This document shows, piece by piece, positions 26,843 to 35,780 of a DNA stretch of 64,000 nt. The notes below the pieces were generated by a model that had not been told where the DNA came from, made no database searches, and saw nothing but the letters and a program-made list of their open reading frames with translations. Both the position numbers and the translations under genes were made by a program. Each line of letters starts with the position of its first letter. Positions within the stretch are counted from its first letter, which is position 1. The stretch is taken from NCBI GenBank assembly GCA_024643365.1, contig JAHENC010000002.1, positions 62,001 to 126,000 on the forward strand, given 5' to 3'. Origin of the DNA: Crocinitomicaceae bacterium. GTDB lineage: Bacteria > Bacteroidota > Bacteroidia > Flavobacteriales_D > Crocinitomicaceae.

Positions 26843-28303
26843 TTATTTTTTCAATTGATTAAAAAATTCTTCTGTTAATTGGAAATCATCAAAGTCGTGT
26901 TTGACTCCATTGACTTCTTGGTATTTTTCGTGTCCTTTCCCCGCAATTAAAAGGATGTCACCTGCTTGCGCAAGCATAATGGCTGTTTTAATTGCCTGAG
27001 CACGGTCAACAATGGTTAAAGAATGGGAACGGTTTTCATCTGACAATCCAACTTCCATTTCTTGAAGAATTTTCATCGGATCTTCCGTTCGTGGATTGTC
27101 GGAAGTCAAAATCACCTGTTGGCTTTTTTTCGCCGCAATGGAAGCCATCACTGGACGTTTATCACGGTCACGATCTCCACCGCAACCCACCACTGAAATC
27201 ACTTTTTGTCCGTCTTTACGAATCGCTGCAATTGTATTCAATACATTTTCTAACGCATCCGGTGTGTGAGCGTAATCGATAATCGCAGTAATTCCACCTT
27301 GACTTCGGATGTATTGAAATCGTCCTTCTACAGAAGCTAAGTTGCTCATTCCTCTTAGAACATCCATAGAGTCGAGACCAAGAAGGGTACTGACACCATA
27401 AACAGCCAATAAATTCAGTGCGTTAAACTCTCCAACTAAACGGGAACAAAGCTCTACGCCGTTGATGGTTAATGTTAATCCTGAAATCTCATTTTCCAAA
27501 ACTTTGCCTTTGAAATCGGCTGGTGTTTTTAGGGCGAAGCTTCTTTTTTCAGCCTTTGTATTTTGAAGCATTACGGAACCATTGCGGTCATCTCCGTTAA
27601 TTAGTGCGAATGAATCAGGGCCAAGATCATCGAAAAACTGTTTTTTCACTCGGATGTATTCTGCAAAGGTCTTATGGTAATCAAGGTGATCGTGTGTGAT
27701 GTTTGTGAAAACGGCACCAGTGTATGAAATACCATGAATTCTTTGCTGATGAATGGCATGCGAACTCACTTCCATGAAGCAATGTGTACAGCCTTGCTCT
27801 ACCATATTTCTAAGGAGTGCATTTAATCGGATTGGATCCGGAGTAGTGTGAGTAGATGGACTTGTTTGCGTTCCAATTTTATTGACTACTGTTGAAATGA
27901 GTCCACAAGAATAGCCAAGACTCGTAAATAAATCGTGAAGCAAGGTTGTAGTGGTCGTTTTTCCGTTGGTTCCAGTAATTCCAATCAACTTTAATTCCTT
28001 TGAAGGATGTCCATAAAACGCACAAGCCAAGTCTGCCAAAGTACGATCCGTTTTCTGAACATGAATGATTGTTGCATCAAAGGGAAGACTTACGTTTTGC
28101 TCCACCACAAATGCGCGACAACCGAGATCATATGCAGATTGCACATAATCGTGTCCATTTGACAATGTTCCAACGATGGAAATAAAAACACTTCCTTTCT
28201 CCGCTTTTCGAGAATCGAAAGTCAAAGAAGAAATTTCCATCGCTAAATCACCCTGAGTCAACTCAAAGGACGTTTGCTGTAATATGGATGAAAGCGTTTT
28301 CAT
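26843..28303 (-). CDS. murE: UDP-MurNAc-tripeptide synthetase (meso-DAP-adding)
   Basis: Adds the third stem residue to UDP-MurNAc-L-Ala-D-Glu. The 486-residue ligase shows the UDP-binding N-domain ([17 protein letters not shown]), the ATP loop [24 protein letters not shown] and the motif [14 protein letters not shown] is characteristic of meso-diaminopimelate-specific MurE (lysine enzymes differ), so the wall is predicted to be meso-DAP type. One base separates it from the ftsI stop side of the operon. Confidence 0.97.
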   Translation of the reverse strand: MKTLSSILQQTSFELTQGDLAMEISSLTFDSRKAEKGSVFISIVGTLSNGHDYVQSAYDLGCRAFVVEQNVSLPFDATIIHVQKTDRTLADLACAFYGHPSKELKLIGITGTNGKTTTTTLLHDLFTSLGYSCGLISTVVNKIGTQTSPSTHTTPDPIRLNALLRNMVEQGCTHCFMEVSSHAIHQQRIHGISYTGAVFTNITHDHLDYHKTFAEYIRVKKQFFDDLGPDSFALINGDDRNGSVMLQNTKAEKRSFALKTPADFKGKVLENEISGLTLTINGVELCSRLVGEFNALNLLAVYGVSTLLGLDSMDVLRGMSNLASVEGRFQYIRSQGGITAIIDYAHTPDALENVLNTIAAIRKDGQKVISVVGCGGDRDRDKRPVMASIAAKKSQQVILTSDNPRTEDPMKILQEMEVGLSDENRSHSLTIVDRAQAIKTAIMLAQAGDILLIAGKGHEKYQEVNGVKHDFDDFQLTEEFFNQLKK

Positions 28304-28304
28304 A

Positions 28305-30416
28305 TTAGTTTAATGTGATTTTGATTAATTGTCCTTTTACCAATGGATTACCCGCTTGAATAGACTGATTTTTTACGGTTCCTTTACCTTGTATTTTCAC
28401 AATCATTCCAGCGGACTCCAATAAATAGATGGCATCCTTTGCCGTCAAACCAGAAACATCAGGAACTAATTTTTTATGTATTTTTTTGCGATTTAAATGA
28501 ATAGACCCTTTTAGTGTATCCGACTGAATCCATTCAGTGTCGTCATTTAATTGATAGCGAAGATTAAAGGACTTCAGTATTTGGGTGATGTCCCGATTAG
28601 AAGCAGCCTTCACTTTAGGAAGGTCAGAGGATTTAACAGCGCGTTTAGAGTTCACCGCTCTATGATACTGAAGGGCTGATGCGTATACTTTATTAGCTAT
28701 TTCAGCGAATACCGTTCCGGAAACACGTGCTCCATAATATTCTCTTTTCGGTTTGGAAATAACCACGATACAAGAATAAATCGGCTTATTTGCTGGGAAA
28801 TAACCAACGAAGGAAGCCTGATAAAAACTCATTTTTTCATCGTTGTATTGTTTATTATCTCCCATTAATTTTGCTGTACCGGTTTTACCAGCAATGGTGA
28901 AAAACGAACTTTTCAAATCGTGACCAGTACCATTGGTCATTACTCCCTCCAAACAGGACCTCATCACTGCAAGTGTACTTTTCGAACAGATTTGATCTTT
29001 AATGATCACTGGCTTAAATGTTTTAATCACATTTCCGGATCTCTTTATCTGTTGAACGAACTGAGGACGCACCAAAGTACCATTATTCGCCACTGCGTTA
29101 TAGAAGGCTAAAGTTTGTAAAGGAGATTGTTTCAACTCATATCCAATAGACATCCATGGAATAGACATGGCGGACCATCCTGGCGTACCAAGTTGCGGAA
29201 CAAATGGTTTTTTCTCTCCTTCGATGTCGATGCCTAATTTTTCCGTCAGTCCAAATTGAGCCAAGCGATCCAAGAATTTTTGAGGTTCCGAACGGTAAGC
29301 TCGATACATGATTTGAGCGATGACATTAGATGATTTCTCGAAAGCCTTCTTAATCGTAATTCTACCGTAACCCATTCCATGATTCGAATCAGTCAATTTC
29401 CCTCCAGCAATAAAGTAGGATCCATTCGCATTGACAAGGTCCGTGATTTTGAACTTATTGTCTTCGAGTCCAGCCATCACAGAAGCTAATTTATAGGTAG
29501 AACCAGGGACCTCTGCGTTACCAATTGCAAAATTGTAGGATTCAGCATACCCACCTTTTTCTTGTTTCGATAAGTTCGCAATTGCACGTACGAAACCTGT
29601 TTTAACATCCATTACGATTACGCAACCTTCTTGCGCATTCATATGAATCATTTGCTTTTCCAATTCTGAATGAGCTACTTCTTGAATTTCTTTATCAATA
29701 GAAGTTATGACATTTGCACCTTCAACCGCATCTTTAATGATTTTCCCGGTCTTTTTCCAACCAGACGAAATGCGTTGCTCCAGCTCTTCTCCATCTTCAC
29801 CCTTTAAATAATGATAGAAAGCACCTTCGATACCTACCTTGAGTTCTTTCCTATCGAACTTATAATATCCCAGGGTTCTACTGAGCATATTTCCGTATGG
29901 TTTTTTACGTAAAATGGTTTCTTCGTTATCGATGATACCACCCTTCATTTGACCTTTCTCGAAAATCGGTAATTTATTGAGCATTTTACGCTCATCATTT
30001 GTGACGCGTTTGCGAATCAACAAGTAACGAGACTTATTTTCACGTGCACTGCGAATTTCGTTCTCATATTCTCTTGCAGACTTATCCGGATACATTCTGT
30101 TTAATCCAGCAGCAAGTCCGGCTAGATCCGAATCAAACAATTTTTGTTCAACCACTGTTGGATCCATGTGAATATCATAAAAAGTCACTGAAGTCACTAA
30201 TGGAATGCCATTCATATCCAAGATTTCGCCCATTCGGGGAACTCTTTTAACAATTTTAACCGGTAATTTTTTATCAACGTCATTAAAAAGACTACTTCTT
30301 CCTTCGATTTGAAGTTTAGCAGTAGAATATAACACAACTAAAATCAACAACACGAAAGTGAAGTAAATCGTAAAGGCACGACGTTTCAAGAATTTTTTAT
30401 CTAGGTCCTTACTCAT
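28305..30416 (-). CDS. ftsI: FtsI-type penicillin-binding protein with PASTA domain
   Basis: The division-specific D,D-transpeptidase (class B PBP). The 703-residue protein has one N-terminal membrane helix (about 15-33), a dimerisation domain, and a transpeptidase domain with PGSTYKLAS (Ser of SxxK), KSSNV (SxN) and AGKTGTAKLM (KTG). A single PASTA module closes the protein (PDVSGLTAKDAIYLLESAG...). The PASTA domain is absent in E. coli FtsI but common in this phylum. Overlaps the ftsL-like gene by eight bases. Confidence 0.96.
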   Translation of the reverse strand: MSKDLDKKFLKRRAFTIYFTFVLLILVVLYSTAKLQIEGRSSLFNDVDKKLPVKIVKRVPRMGEILDMNGIPLVTSVTFYDIHMDPTVVEQKLFDSDLAGLAAGLNRMYPDKSAREYENEIRSARENKSRYLLIRKRVTNDERKMLNKLPIFEKGQMKGGIIDNEETILRKKPYGNMLSRTLGYYKFDRKELKVGIEGAFYHYLKGEDGEELEQRISSGWKKTGKIIKDAVEGANVITSIDKEIQEVAHSELEKQMIHMNAQEGCVIVMDVKTGFVRAIANLSKQEKGGYAESYNFAIGNAEVPGSTYKLASVMAGLEDNKFKITDLVNANGSYFIAGGKLTDSNHGMGYGRITIKKAFEKSSNVIAQIMYRAYRSEPQKFLDRLAQFGLTEKLGIDIEGEKKPFVPQLGTPGWSAMSIPWMSIGYELKQSPLQTLAFYNAVANNGTLVRPQFVQQIKRSGNVIKTFKPVIIKDQICSKSTLAVMRSCLEGVMTNGTGHDLKSSFFTIAGKTGTAKLMGDNKQYNDEKMSFYQASFVGYFPANKPIYSCIVVISKPKREYYGARVSGTVFAEIANKVYASALQYHRAVNSKRAVKSSDLPKVKAASNRDITQILKSFNLRYQLNDDTEWIQSDTLKGSIHLNRKKIHKKLVPDVSGLTAKDAIYLLESAGMIVKIQGKGTVKNQSIQAGNPLVKGQLIKITLN

Positions 30417-30816
30417 GATCTTTTCGTTTCAAGCGAATGACTTTCGTTGCGTTTTTTGTTTCCTTAATTTCTCTTTTTTCTAGTTTTTCAGCTAGTTTAT
30501 ATCGTCTAGTTCTCAATTCAAGTCTTGCTTTTGCCTCAATGTATTCCGCTGCATTTTGATCTAATTCTTTTTGAGCATTGTCCAGATCCTTATTCACTTG
30601 TTTCCCGTAATATCCTTTTGCAACAAGCAAAATCAAAAGGAACATGATGAAGAAGATGAAGTTTAGGTTGTTAAGGACAAACTCCTTTGTCAGAAAGTCG
30701 CCATTCAAAATCTGAGCAAAAGCAGAAGCTTTCGATGTGCGTTTTTCACTTTTCGAAGTTTTCGGCTTTTCCGACTTTGGTGCTTTACCACCTGTTATGT
30801 ATTCATCTTCATGCAT
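30409..30816 (-). CDS. ftsL: FtsL-like bitopic division protein
   Basis: A small membrane protein at the usual ftsL position between rsmH and ftsI. Seen: a basic Lys/Ser-rich cytoplasmic N-terminus, one membrane helix (FVLNNLNFIFFIMFLLILLV) and a C-terminal helix with coiled-coil spacing (DLDNAQKELDQNAAEYIEAK). The frame continues upstream to 30903, but the Met at 30816 overlaps the rsmH stop by only eight bases and is preferred (135 residues). The C-terminal tail is very basic. Confidence 0.85.
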   Translation of the reverse strand: MHEDEYITGGKAPKSEKPKTSKSEKRTSKASAFAQILNGDFLTKEFVLNNLNFIFFIMFLLILLVAKGYYGKQVNKDLDNAQKELDQNAAEYIEAKARLELRTRRYKLAEKLEKREIKETKNATKVIRLKRKDHE

Positions 30817-31723
30817 TCTTCTCTGCAATTCTAAGTTTCGCGCTACGTGCTCTTGGATTACGTTCATTTTCCTCATCTGAGGAGACAATGGGATGTCGAA
30901 CAATTTCCGTTAATGGTTTTTGGACATTACCAAAAAAGTCTTTCTCAATTTCACCAGAGAACGAACCGCGTTTCATAAAGTTTTTCACCGGTCGATCCTC
31001 TAATGAGTGATAGGAGATCACTACTAACCTTCCACCAGGAGCTAATACATCCGCGGCTTGAGTCAACATATCTTCTAATACTTGTAATTCTTGGTTAACC
31101 TCGATACGGATGGCTTGAAATACCTGAGCGTAAAATTTATGGTCCTTAAATTTCGGAGCAAAGCGTTTCAACATGTGCATTAAATCACCGGTTGTTTCAA
31201 TGACACCATCCGCTCTTTTACGGATGATTTCCGAAGCGATGCTACGCGCATTTTTCAATTCGCCATAATTTCTAAAAATGCGAATGAGCTCATGCTCTTC
31301 ATATTCGTTTACAACATGATGAGCAGATTTCCCAGATTGTTGGTTCATGCGCATATCTAAAGGAGCGCTTTCACGGATTGAAAATCCACGTTCACCTGTA
31401 TCAAATTGATGGGAAGAAACACCTAAATCAGCAAGGATTCCATCCACATGATTGATACGTAATAATTGCAAGTGATTTTTTAAGAAGGCAAAATTTGCTG
31501 CGACGAAATGAAAATTCGGCGCTTCCCACGCATTTTTCTTTGCGTCGGAATCTTGATCAAATACGATAAGTTTCCCCTCAGGATTTAATTGTTTAAAAAT
31601 GGCACGTGCGTGTCCGCCGCCACCAAAAGTCACATCGACATACGTACCATTTGGTTTAATAACCAAGGCATCTAAGCTTTCTTGAAAAAGAACCGGTATG
31701 TGATAGTCTGTATTATTCTCCAT
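30809..31723 (-). CDS. rsmH: 16S rRNA m4C1402 methyltransferase (MraW)
   Basis: Methylates N4 of C1402 in 16S rRNA with S-adenosylmethionine. Seen: HIPVLFQESLDAL, the SAM-binding VDVTFGGGGHARAI, ILADLGVSSHQFD, FSIRESAPLDMRM and the C-terminal VISYHSLEDRPVKNFM. Start set at the Met at 31723 (MENNTDYHIPVL), overlapping mraZ by 11 bases; an ATG four codons earlier is possible. Second gene of the dcw operon. Confidence 0.96.
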   Translation of the reverse strand: MENNTDYHIPVLFQESLDALVIKPNGTYVDVTFGGGGHARAIFKQLNPEGKLIVFDQDSDAKKNAWEAPNFHFVAANFAFLKNHLQLLRINHVDGILADLGVSSHQFDTGERGFSIRESAPLDMRMNQQSGKSAHHVVNEYEEHELIRIFRNYGELKNARSIASEIIRKRADGVIETTGDLMHMLKRFAPKFKDHKFYAQVFQAIRIEVNQELQVLEDMLTQAADVLAPGGRLVVISYHSLEDRPVKNFMKRGSFSGEIEKDFFGNVQKPLTEIVRHPIVSSDEENERNPRARSAKLRIAEKNA

Positions 31724-32171
31724 TGTCCAAATCACCCATTACTTCATCCGCCAAATCAGCGAAATCTGCCATGTTTCCTTCAATCATATTGAAGTATTTG
31801 GATTTGTCCCAGATTTCAACTCTGTCGTTGTATGCAATAAGCATCACTTCAGAAACTAATCCCACGCGCTCCATGTGAGCAATTGGGATTAATAGACGTC
31901 CCGCATTATCTAATGCCAATTGTTTTGCTCCTTGATGAAACAAACGATAGAACATTCGGTTTTGCGGTTTAAACAAGTTCAGTTTAGAAAGTTTCGCGCT
32001 GATCTGCTCCCAATCGGAAAGCGGATAAAGCGTTAAACAATCTTCGAATCCTTTGTTCAACATGAAATCTCGCTGGGACGCAGGAGGAAGTTGCTTCCGT
32101 AATCCGGAAGGCAAAAGAAATCGGCCTTTTTCATCCAATTTCACTTCAAATTCTCCTACTAATCCTGCCAT
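31713..32171 (-). CDS. mraZ: MraZ, dcw operon transcription regulator
   Basis: A 152-residue AbrB-like DNA-binding protein; in E. coli it binds short direct repeats upstream of its own operon and represses it. Two MraZ repeats are seen: EFEVKLDEKGRFLLPSGLRK (residues 7-26) and a second one near ALDNAGRLLIPIAHMERV (about 90-110), each with the DxxGRxxxP signature. First gene of the operon; candidate target repeats lie in its 5' leader (32203-32219). Confidence 0.96.
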   Translation of the reverse strand: MAGLVGEFEVKLDEKGRFLLPSGLRKQLPPASQRDFMLNKGFEDCLTLYPLSDWEQISAKLSKLNLFKPQNRMFYRLFHQGAKQLALDNAGRLLIPIAHMERVGLVSEVMLIAYNDRVEIWDKSKYFNMIEGNMADFADLADEVMGDLDNGE

Positions 32172-32202
32172 AGCTTTATAATGGGTAAAATTAGTGGATT
32201 TA

Positions 32203-32219
32203 TACCACTTTTTACCACT
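32203..32219 (-). promoter_or_regulatory. Candidate MraZ operator: two AGTGGTA repeats, 10-bp period
   Basis: On the minus strand AGTGGTA occurs twice (plus-strand TACCACT at 32203-32209 and 32213-32219), exactly one helical turn apart, between the predicted dcw transcription start and the mraZ ATG. Known MraZ targets are short direct repeats with the same 10-bp period, and the AAAGTGG-type box of mollicutes is similar in sequence. Confidence 0.55.
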
Positions 32220-32250
32220 GGATTTTTAAATGTTAATAACTTCTAACGTT

Positions 32251-32280
32251 CAAAGGTATTTAATGTTTCGTTTTAAACAA
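32251..32280 (-). promoter_or_regulatory. Main dcw promoter upstream of mraZ
   Basis: Minus strand: TTG (plus 32278-32280), 19-base spacer, then TACCTTTG (32258-32251), a full match to the Bacteroidota -33/-7 pattern. Predicted transcription start near 32247, giving a leader of about 75 bases that holds the AGTGGTA repeats. Confidence 0.65.
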
Positions 32281-32325
32281 AATATAATTTCAAAAAGCCT
32301 TTATTTTACTTGATTAAACTGATTT

Positions 32326-32342
32326 TGTGGGAATATGTGGGA
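32326..32342 (+). repeat. Tandem TGTGGGA repeats, 10-bp period
   Basis: TGTGGGA at 32326-32332 and 32336-32342. The core TGGGA-N5-TGGGA has the form and spacing of E. coli MraZ boxes, but it is on the strand opposite to mraZ and about 70 bases upstream of the dcw -7 box. It lies about 65 bases upstream of the EamA gene promoter. Confidence 0.4.
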
Positions 32343-32404
32343 GACTTTTTAACACCCTGTTCATTTCCATCGGTTATACACAATTTCAAGCCTGAAATTA
32401 TGCG

Positions 32405-32412
32405 TACTTTTG
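32405..32412 (+). promoter_or_regulatory. Promoter -7 box TACTTTTG for the EamA transporter gene
   Basis: Exact TAnnTTTG ending four bases before the ATG at 32417, so the mRNA should be leaderless or nearly so. Confidence 0.55.
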
Positions 32413-32416
32413 CCCT

Positions 32417-33343
32417 ATGAAAAGCAATTTGAAAAGCTGGTTATTACTTGCATTACTCGCGTGCATTTGGGGGAGTTCGTTTATCCTCATGAAAAAAGGC
32501 ATGTATAATGAGCAGCACAGAGAAATCTTCTCGTCACTGCAAGTTGGATCGCTTCGCATGCTACTGGCGGGACTCGTACTCTTACCCTTTACCTTCCAAT
32601 TGTTACGTCGATTAAAATCTCGCAAGGACCTTTTTTATTTTGCGACTGTAGGGGTGTGTGGGAATTTTATTCCAGCCTTTTTATTTACGTATGCGGAGAC
32701 ACATATTTCATCTGGTTTAGCAGGGATTATGAATAGCTTCACTCCTATTTTTACGCTGCTCATTGGCTATTTATTTTTCTCCAATAAAATCACCCGCTAC
32801 CAACTACTCGGAACCATAATTGGATTTTGCGGCATTACCATTCTGGTATTCAATAGTGGAGACGTCAAAACAAACGGGCAAGAACTTCTGCCTTCGTTAG
32901 CTATTGTGTTAGCAACACTTCTTTACGGAATCAGCTTGAATACCATCAAATTTAAACTTGGAGCCTACAAACCCCTTCATGTTGCTGCAGGTGGATTCGG
33001 AATGGTCTTTATCCCATCGATTATTGGATTCTTTACTTTTGACACATTGGATGTTTTCAACCATCACCCCGATGCTTTAAGTGGTTTTACCGCCATTGCT
33101 ATCCTAGCAATTTTCGGCACAGCCTTCGCCGTTTTCTTATTCAACGGAATCATTCAATCATCTTCCGCGCTTTTTGCGAGTAGCGTCACCTACCTTATAC
33201 CGATTGTCGCTGTGATCATTGGAACTTACTTCCATGAAAGCATCACGAGCACCCAAGTAATTTCTATGTTTATCGTGATTTCCGGTGTGATTTTAGCAAA
33301 TTACGGGCACCTAGTCTTTAAAAAAAGCATTGAAAAATCTTAG
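32417..33343 (+). CDS. EamA/DMT-family transporter
   Basis: A 308-residue inner-membrane protein with about ten membrane helices arranged as two EamA repeats (start LLLALLACIWGSSFILMKKG; second repeat near SLAIVLATLLYGISLNTIKFK). Motifs ACIWGSSF and EPxx-type residues are typical of the drug/metabolite transporter superfamily. Substrate unknown. Divergent from the dcw operon and transcribed from its own promoter. Confidence 0.92.
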   Translation: MKSNLKSWLLLALLACIWGSSFILMKKGMYNEQHREIFSSLQVGSLRMLLAGLVLLPFTFQLLRRLKSRKDLFYFATVGVCGNFIPAFLFTYAETHISSGLAGIMNSFTPIFTLLIGYLFFSNKITRYQLLGTIIGFCGITILVFNSGDVKTNGQELLPSLAIVLATLLYGISLNTIKFKLGAYKPLHVAAGGFGMVFIPSIIGFFTFDTLDVFNHHPDALSGFTAIAILAIFGTAFAVFLFNGIIQSSSALFASSVTYLIPIVAVIIGTYFHESITSTQVISMFIVISGVILANYGHLVFKKSIEKS

Positions 33344-33370
33344 TTTTAATGTGAAAAAAAAGGAATTCGT

Positions 33371-33400
33371 TTGGCATATGAAATTAAATATGTATATTTG
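33371..33400 (+). promoter_or_regulatory. rplU-rpmA promoter
   Basis: TTG (33371-33373), 19-base spacer, TATATTTG (33393-33400): a full -33/-7 match. The predicted 5' leader holds a short hairpin GCCC-N9-GGGC (33400-33416), then an A/T-rich stretch up to the rplU ATG. Confidence 0.7.
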
Positions 33401-33441
33401 CCCTCCAATTTTGGGCGAAATAATAAATTAAAACAAGCTAT

Positions 33442-33753
33442 ATGTACGCAATTGTAGAGATAGCAGGGCAGCAGTTTAAAGTGCAAAAAGACCAGAAGGT
33501 TTTTGTACATCGTTTAGCAGCAGAGGCAGGAGCGAAATTAGAATTCGATCGTGTATTGTTAGTTGACAATGATGGCAAAATCACACTTGGCGCCCCAGCT
33601 ATAGAAGGTGCAATCGTTACCGCAACGGTAATTGACCACGTGAAAGGAGACAAAGTAATTATTTTCAAAAAGAAACGTAGAAAAGGTTACAGAAAAAGAA
33701 ACGGTCACCGCCAGCAGTTTACTGCAATTACAATTACAAATATTAAAGCATAA
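33442..33753 (+). CDS. rplU: 50S ribosomal protein L21
   Basis: A 103-residue large-subunit ribosomal protein. Begins [20 protein letters not shown] and ends with a basic region ([20 protein letters not shown]) that binds 23S rRNA. Normal length. Forms a two-gene unit with rpmA, 33 bases downstream, ending at a strong terminator. Confidence 0.98.
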   Translation: MYAIVEIAGQQFKVQKDQKVFVHRLAAEAGAKLEFDRVLLVDNDGKITLGAPAIEGAIVTATVIDHVKGDKVIIFKKKRRKGYRKRNGHRQQFTAITITNIKA

Positions 33754-33786
33754 TCATCCTGAATTCAGGAATAATATAGAGAAACC

Positions 33787-34056
33787 ATGGCACACAAAAA
33801 AGGAGTCGGTAGTTCGAAAAACGGTCGTGAATCACATAGCAAACGCTTAGGTGTGAAAATTTTTGGTGGACAAGCAGCAATCTCTGGAAACATTATTGTT
33901 CGTCAGAGAGGAACGCAACATCACCCAGGTAACAATGTTGGAATTGGAAAAGACCACACATTGTTTGCTTTAACGGATGGTTTAGTAGAATTTCGTAAGA
34001 AAAAAGACAATCGTTCATTTGTATCTGTAGTTCCATTTGAAGCTGCAAACGCATAA
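33787..34056 (+). CDS. rpmA: 50S ribosomal protein L27
   Basis: An 89-residue ribosomal protein located near the peptidyl-transferase centre. The N-terminus [20 protein letters not shown] is typical of the forms without a cleavable leader, followed by [19 protein letters not shown]. Co-transcribed with rplU. Confidence 0.98.
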   Translation: MAHKKGVGSSKNGRESHSKRLGVKIFGGQAAISGNIIVRQRGTQHHPGNNVGIGKDHTLFALTDGLVEFRKKKDNRSFVSVVPFEAANA

Positions 34057-34075
34057 GAAGTAATTGATACTATTG

Positions 34076-34104
34076 AAAAGACCGCAATTGCGGTCTTTTT
34101 TTTT
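34076..34104. terminator. rpmA terminator
   Basis: Palindromic stem AAAAGACCGC / GCGGTCTTTT around AATT, followed by a run of nine T, 20 bases after rpmA. Confidence 0.92.
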
Positions 34105-34166
34105 GTCCATGAAATTGGCTACTCCTTCATTTAGACAAATTCATTACCTTTATTCAAACAGTTTAC

Positions 34167-35780
34167 ATGAACTTTACCCGAGCACAACGTTACTTATTGA
34201 GTCTTTGTTCAGGACTCCTTCTGAGCATTTCATTTCCTTTTACTGGAAGTATCACACCTCTCGTTTTTCTTGGCTTTGTCCCGCTCTTGTTTCTGTCTGA
34301 AGATTTACAAACAAAATCCAAAGGTGGGTGGCACTTATTTCTTCAAACGTATATTGCATTTTTAATTTTCAATTTAGGAACTACTTGGTGGGTAGCAAAT
34401 TCTTCCTTTATTGGAGCACTATTAGCCTTCGTCTTCAATACCCTGTTCATGTCCTTGACATTTGTCCTTTTTCATTTCGTAAAGAAAGGACTGAAGTCCA
34501 ATTGGGCAATCTGGACCCTCATTCCACTTTGGATCAGCTTTGAATACTTTCATTTTAACTGGGACCTTTCCTGGCCTTGGTTAACCCTAGGGAACTTTTT
34601 TAGTATTCGCCCAAGTTGGATTCAATGGTATGAATATACTGGAGTGTTTGGAGGAAGTACGTGGATTCTAATCGTTAATATCTTCTTATTTCTGTGGATT
34701 CGTTCCGTATGGATTCAAAAAAATAAGAAATGGAACAGATGGTTCATTGGAACGATATTAAGTATACTCTTACCTATTCATGACAGTTGGACGAAAATGC
34801 CAATTTTGCCATTCAAAGGCACACAACTTTATAAAGTAGCAGTTGTTCAACCAAATGTTGATCCATACAACGAGAAGTTTGCTATAGGAACGAGCAACGA
34901 GCAACAACTTCAACGCTTTTTCAATCTTGCCAATTCCGTTGTAGACTCCACCACTGACTTAGTCGTTGGGCCTGAGACAGCGATTAGTCAAGGATTCATC
35001 GAGTCTCGTTTGCCAGGACTCCCATTTTACTCGATGATTCAAGCCGAAATGAGAAATTGGGGTAAAGCAGAATTGCTTATCGGAGCATCTACCGTAGAAT
35101 TATTTGATACCAAACATTCCCGTGCGAGTGTGTACATTCCAGGACAAAGAATATACTATGAAAGCTACAATAGTTCCCTGCACATCCCACAAAAGGGAGA
35201 ATCAAGGTTCATTCACAAGTCCAAACTAGTTCCCGGAGTTGAAATGATTCCTTTCTCGAATTTATTTCCGTTTTTGGAGACATTAGCCATCGAAAACGGT
35301 GGGACATCCGGAACATTGGGAATTGAAAAGGAACCGAAAATTTTTCCCGCGAAAGAAAAGCTAGCACCAATCGTTTGTTACGAATCCATTTATGGCGACT
35401 TCGTTTCGAAACAAGTCAAACAAGGCGCACGCTTTCTGACCGTTATCACCAACGATGGTTGGTGGGGAGATTCTCCTGGATATAAACAACATTTTTCCTT
35501 CTCCTCTTTACGTGCGATTGAAAATAGACGTTGGGTAGTTCGAAGTGCAAATACAGGGAAAAGCGGGGTTTTTGATGAGTTTGGTCGTATTAAAAAAGAA
35601 ACAGAGTATTGGAAAGATGCAGCATTCACGCATTCCATCCCTCTTTTGGAGCGCATGACATTCTATTCTACACACGGAGATTACCTTGGTGTTTTATCCG
35701 ATATTCTCAGCATTCTCATCATCTTAGGTACCATTGTTAAGGTTACATTAAGTAAAAAGAATTCGGTATCTTTGACTTGA
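34167..35780 (+). CDS. lnt: Apolipoprotein N-acyltransferase
   Basis: Adds the third acyl chain to the N-terminal Cys of lipoproteins in the inner membrane. The 537-residue protein has about six N-terminal membrane helices and a nitrilase domain (from about residue 220). The likely catalytic triad is visible as Glu in VGPETAIS, Lys in KSKLVPGVEMIPF and Cys in PIVCYESIYGDF. A near-consensus -7 box TACCTTTA (34145-34152) lies upstream. Its TGA stop overlaps the start of the CotH gene (TGATG). Confidence 0.95.
   Translation: MNFTRAQRYLLSLCSGLLLSISFPFTGSITPLVFLGFVPLLFLSEDLQTKSKGGWHLFLQTYIAFLIFNLGTTWWVANSSFIGALLAFVFNTLFMSLTFVLFHFVKKGLKSNWAIWTLIPLWISFEYFHFNWDLSWPWLTLGNFFSIRPSWIQWYEYTGVFGGSTWILIVNIFLFLWIRSVWIQKNKKWNRWFIGTILSILLPIHDSWTKMPILPFKGTQLYKVAVVQPNVDPYNEKFAIGTSNEQQLQRFFNLANSVVDSTTDLVVGPETAISQGFIESRLPGLPFYSMIQAEMRNWGKAELLIGASTVELFDTKHSRASVYIPGQRIYYESYNSSLHIPQKGESRFIHKSKLVPGVEMIPFSNLFPFLETLAIENGGTSGTLGIEKEPKIFPAKEKLAPIVCYESIYGDFVSKQVKQGARFLTVITNDGWWGDSPGYKQHFSFSSLRAIENRRWVVRSANTGKSGVFDEFGRIKKETEYWKDAAFTHSIPLLERMTFYSTHGDYLGVLSDILSILIILGTIVKVTLSKKNSVSLT
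35767..35774 (+). promoter_or_regulatory. -7 box TATCTTTG inside the end of lnt
   Basis: Exact TAnnTTTG ending five bases before the ATG at 35780 of the CotH gene. It may give the following three genes their own promoter; no -33 TTG at proper distance. Confidence 0.4.

Noticed and set aside
32374..32382. DnaA-box-like TTATACACA upstream of the EamA gene, with further exact boxes at 7137-7145 (reverse) and 55832-55840
   Set aside because: They are single, far apart and partly inside genes; there is no cluster, no AT-rich unwinding element and no dnaA gene, so this is not an origin.
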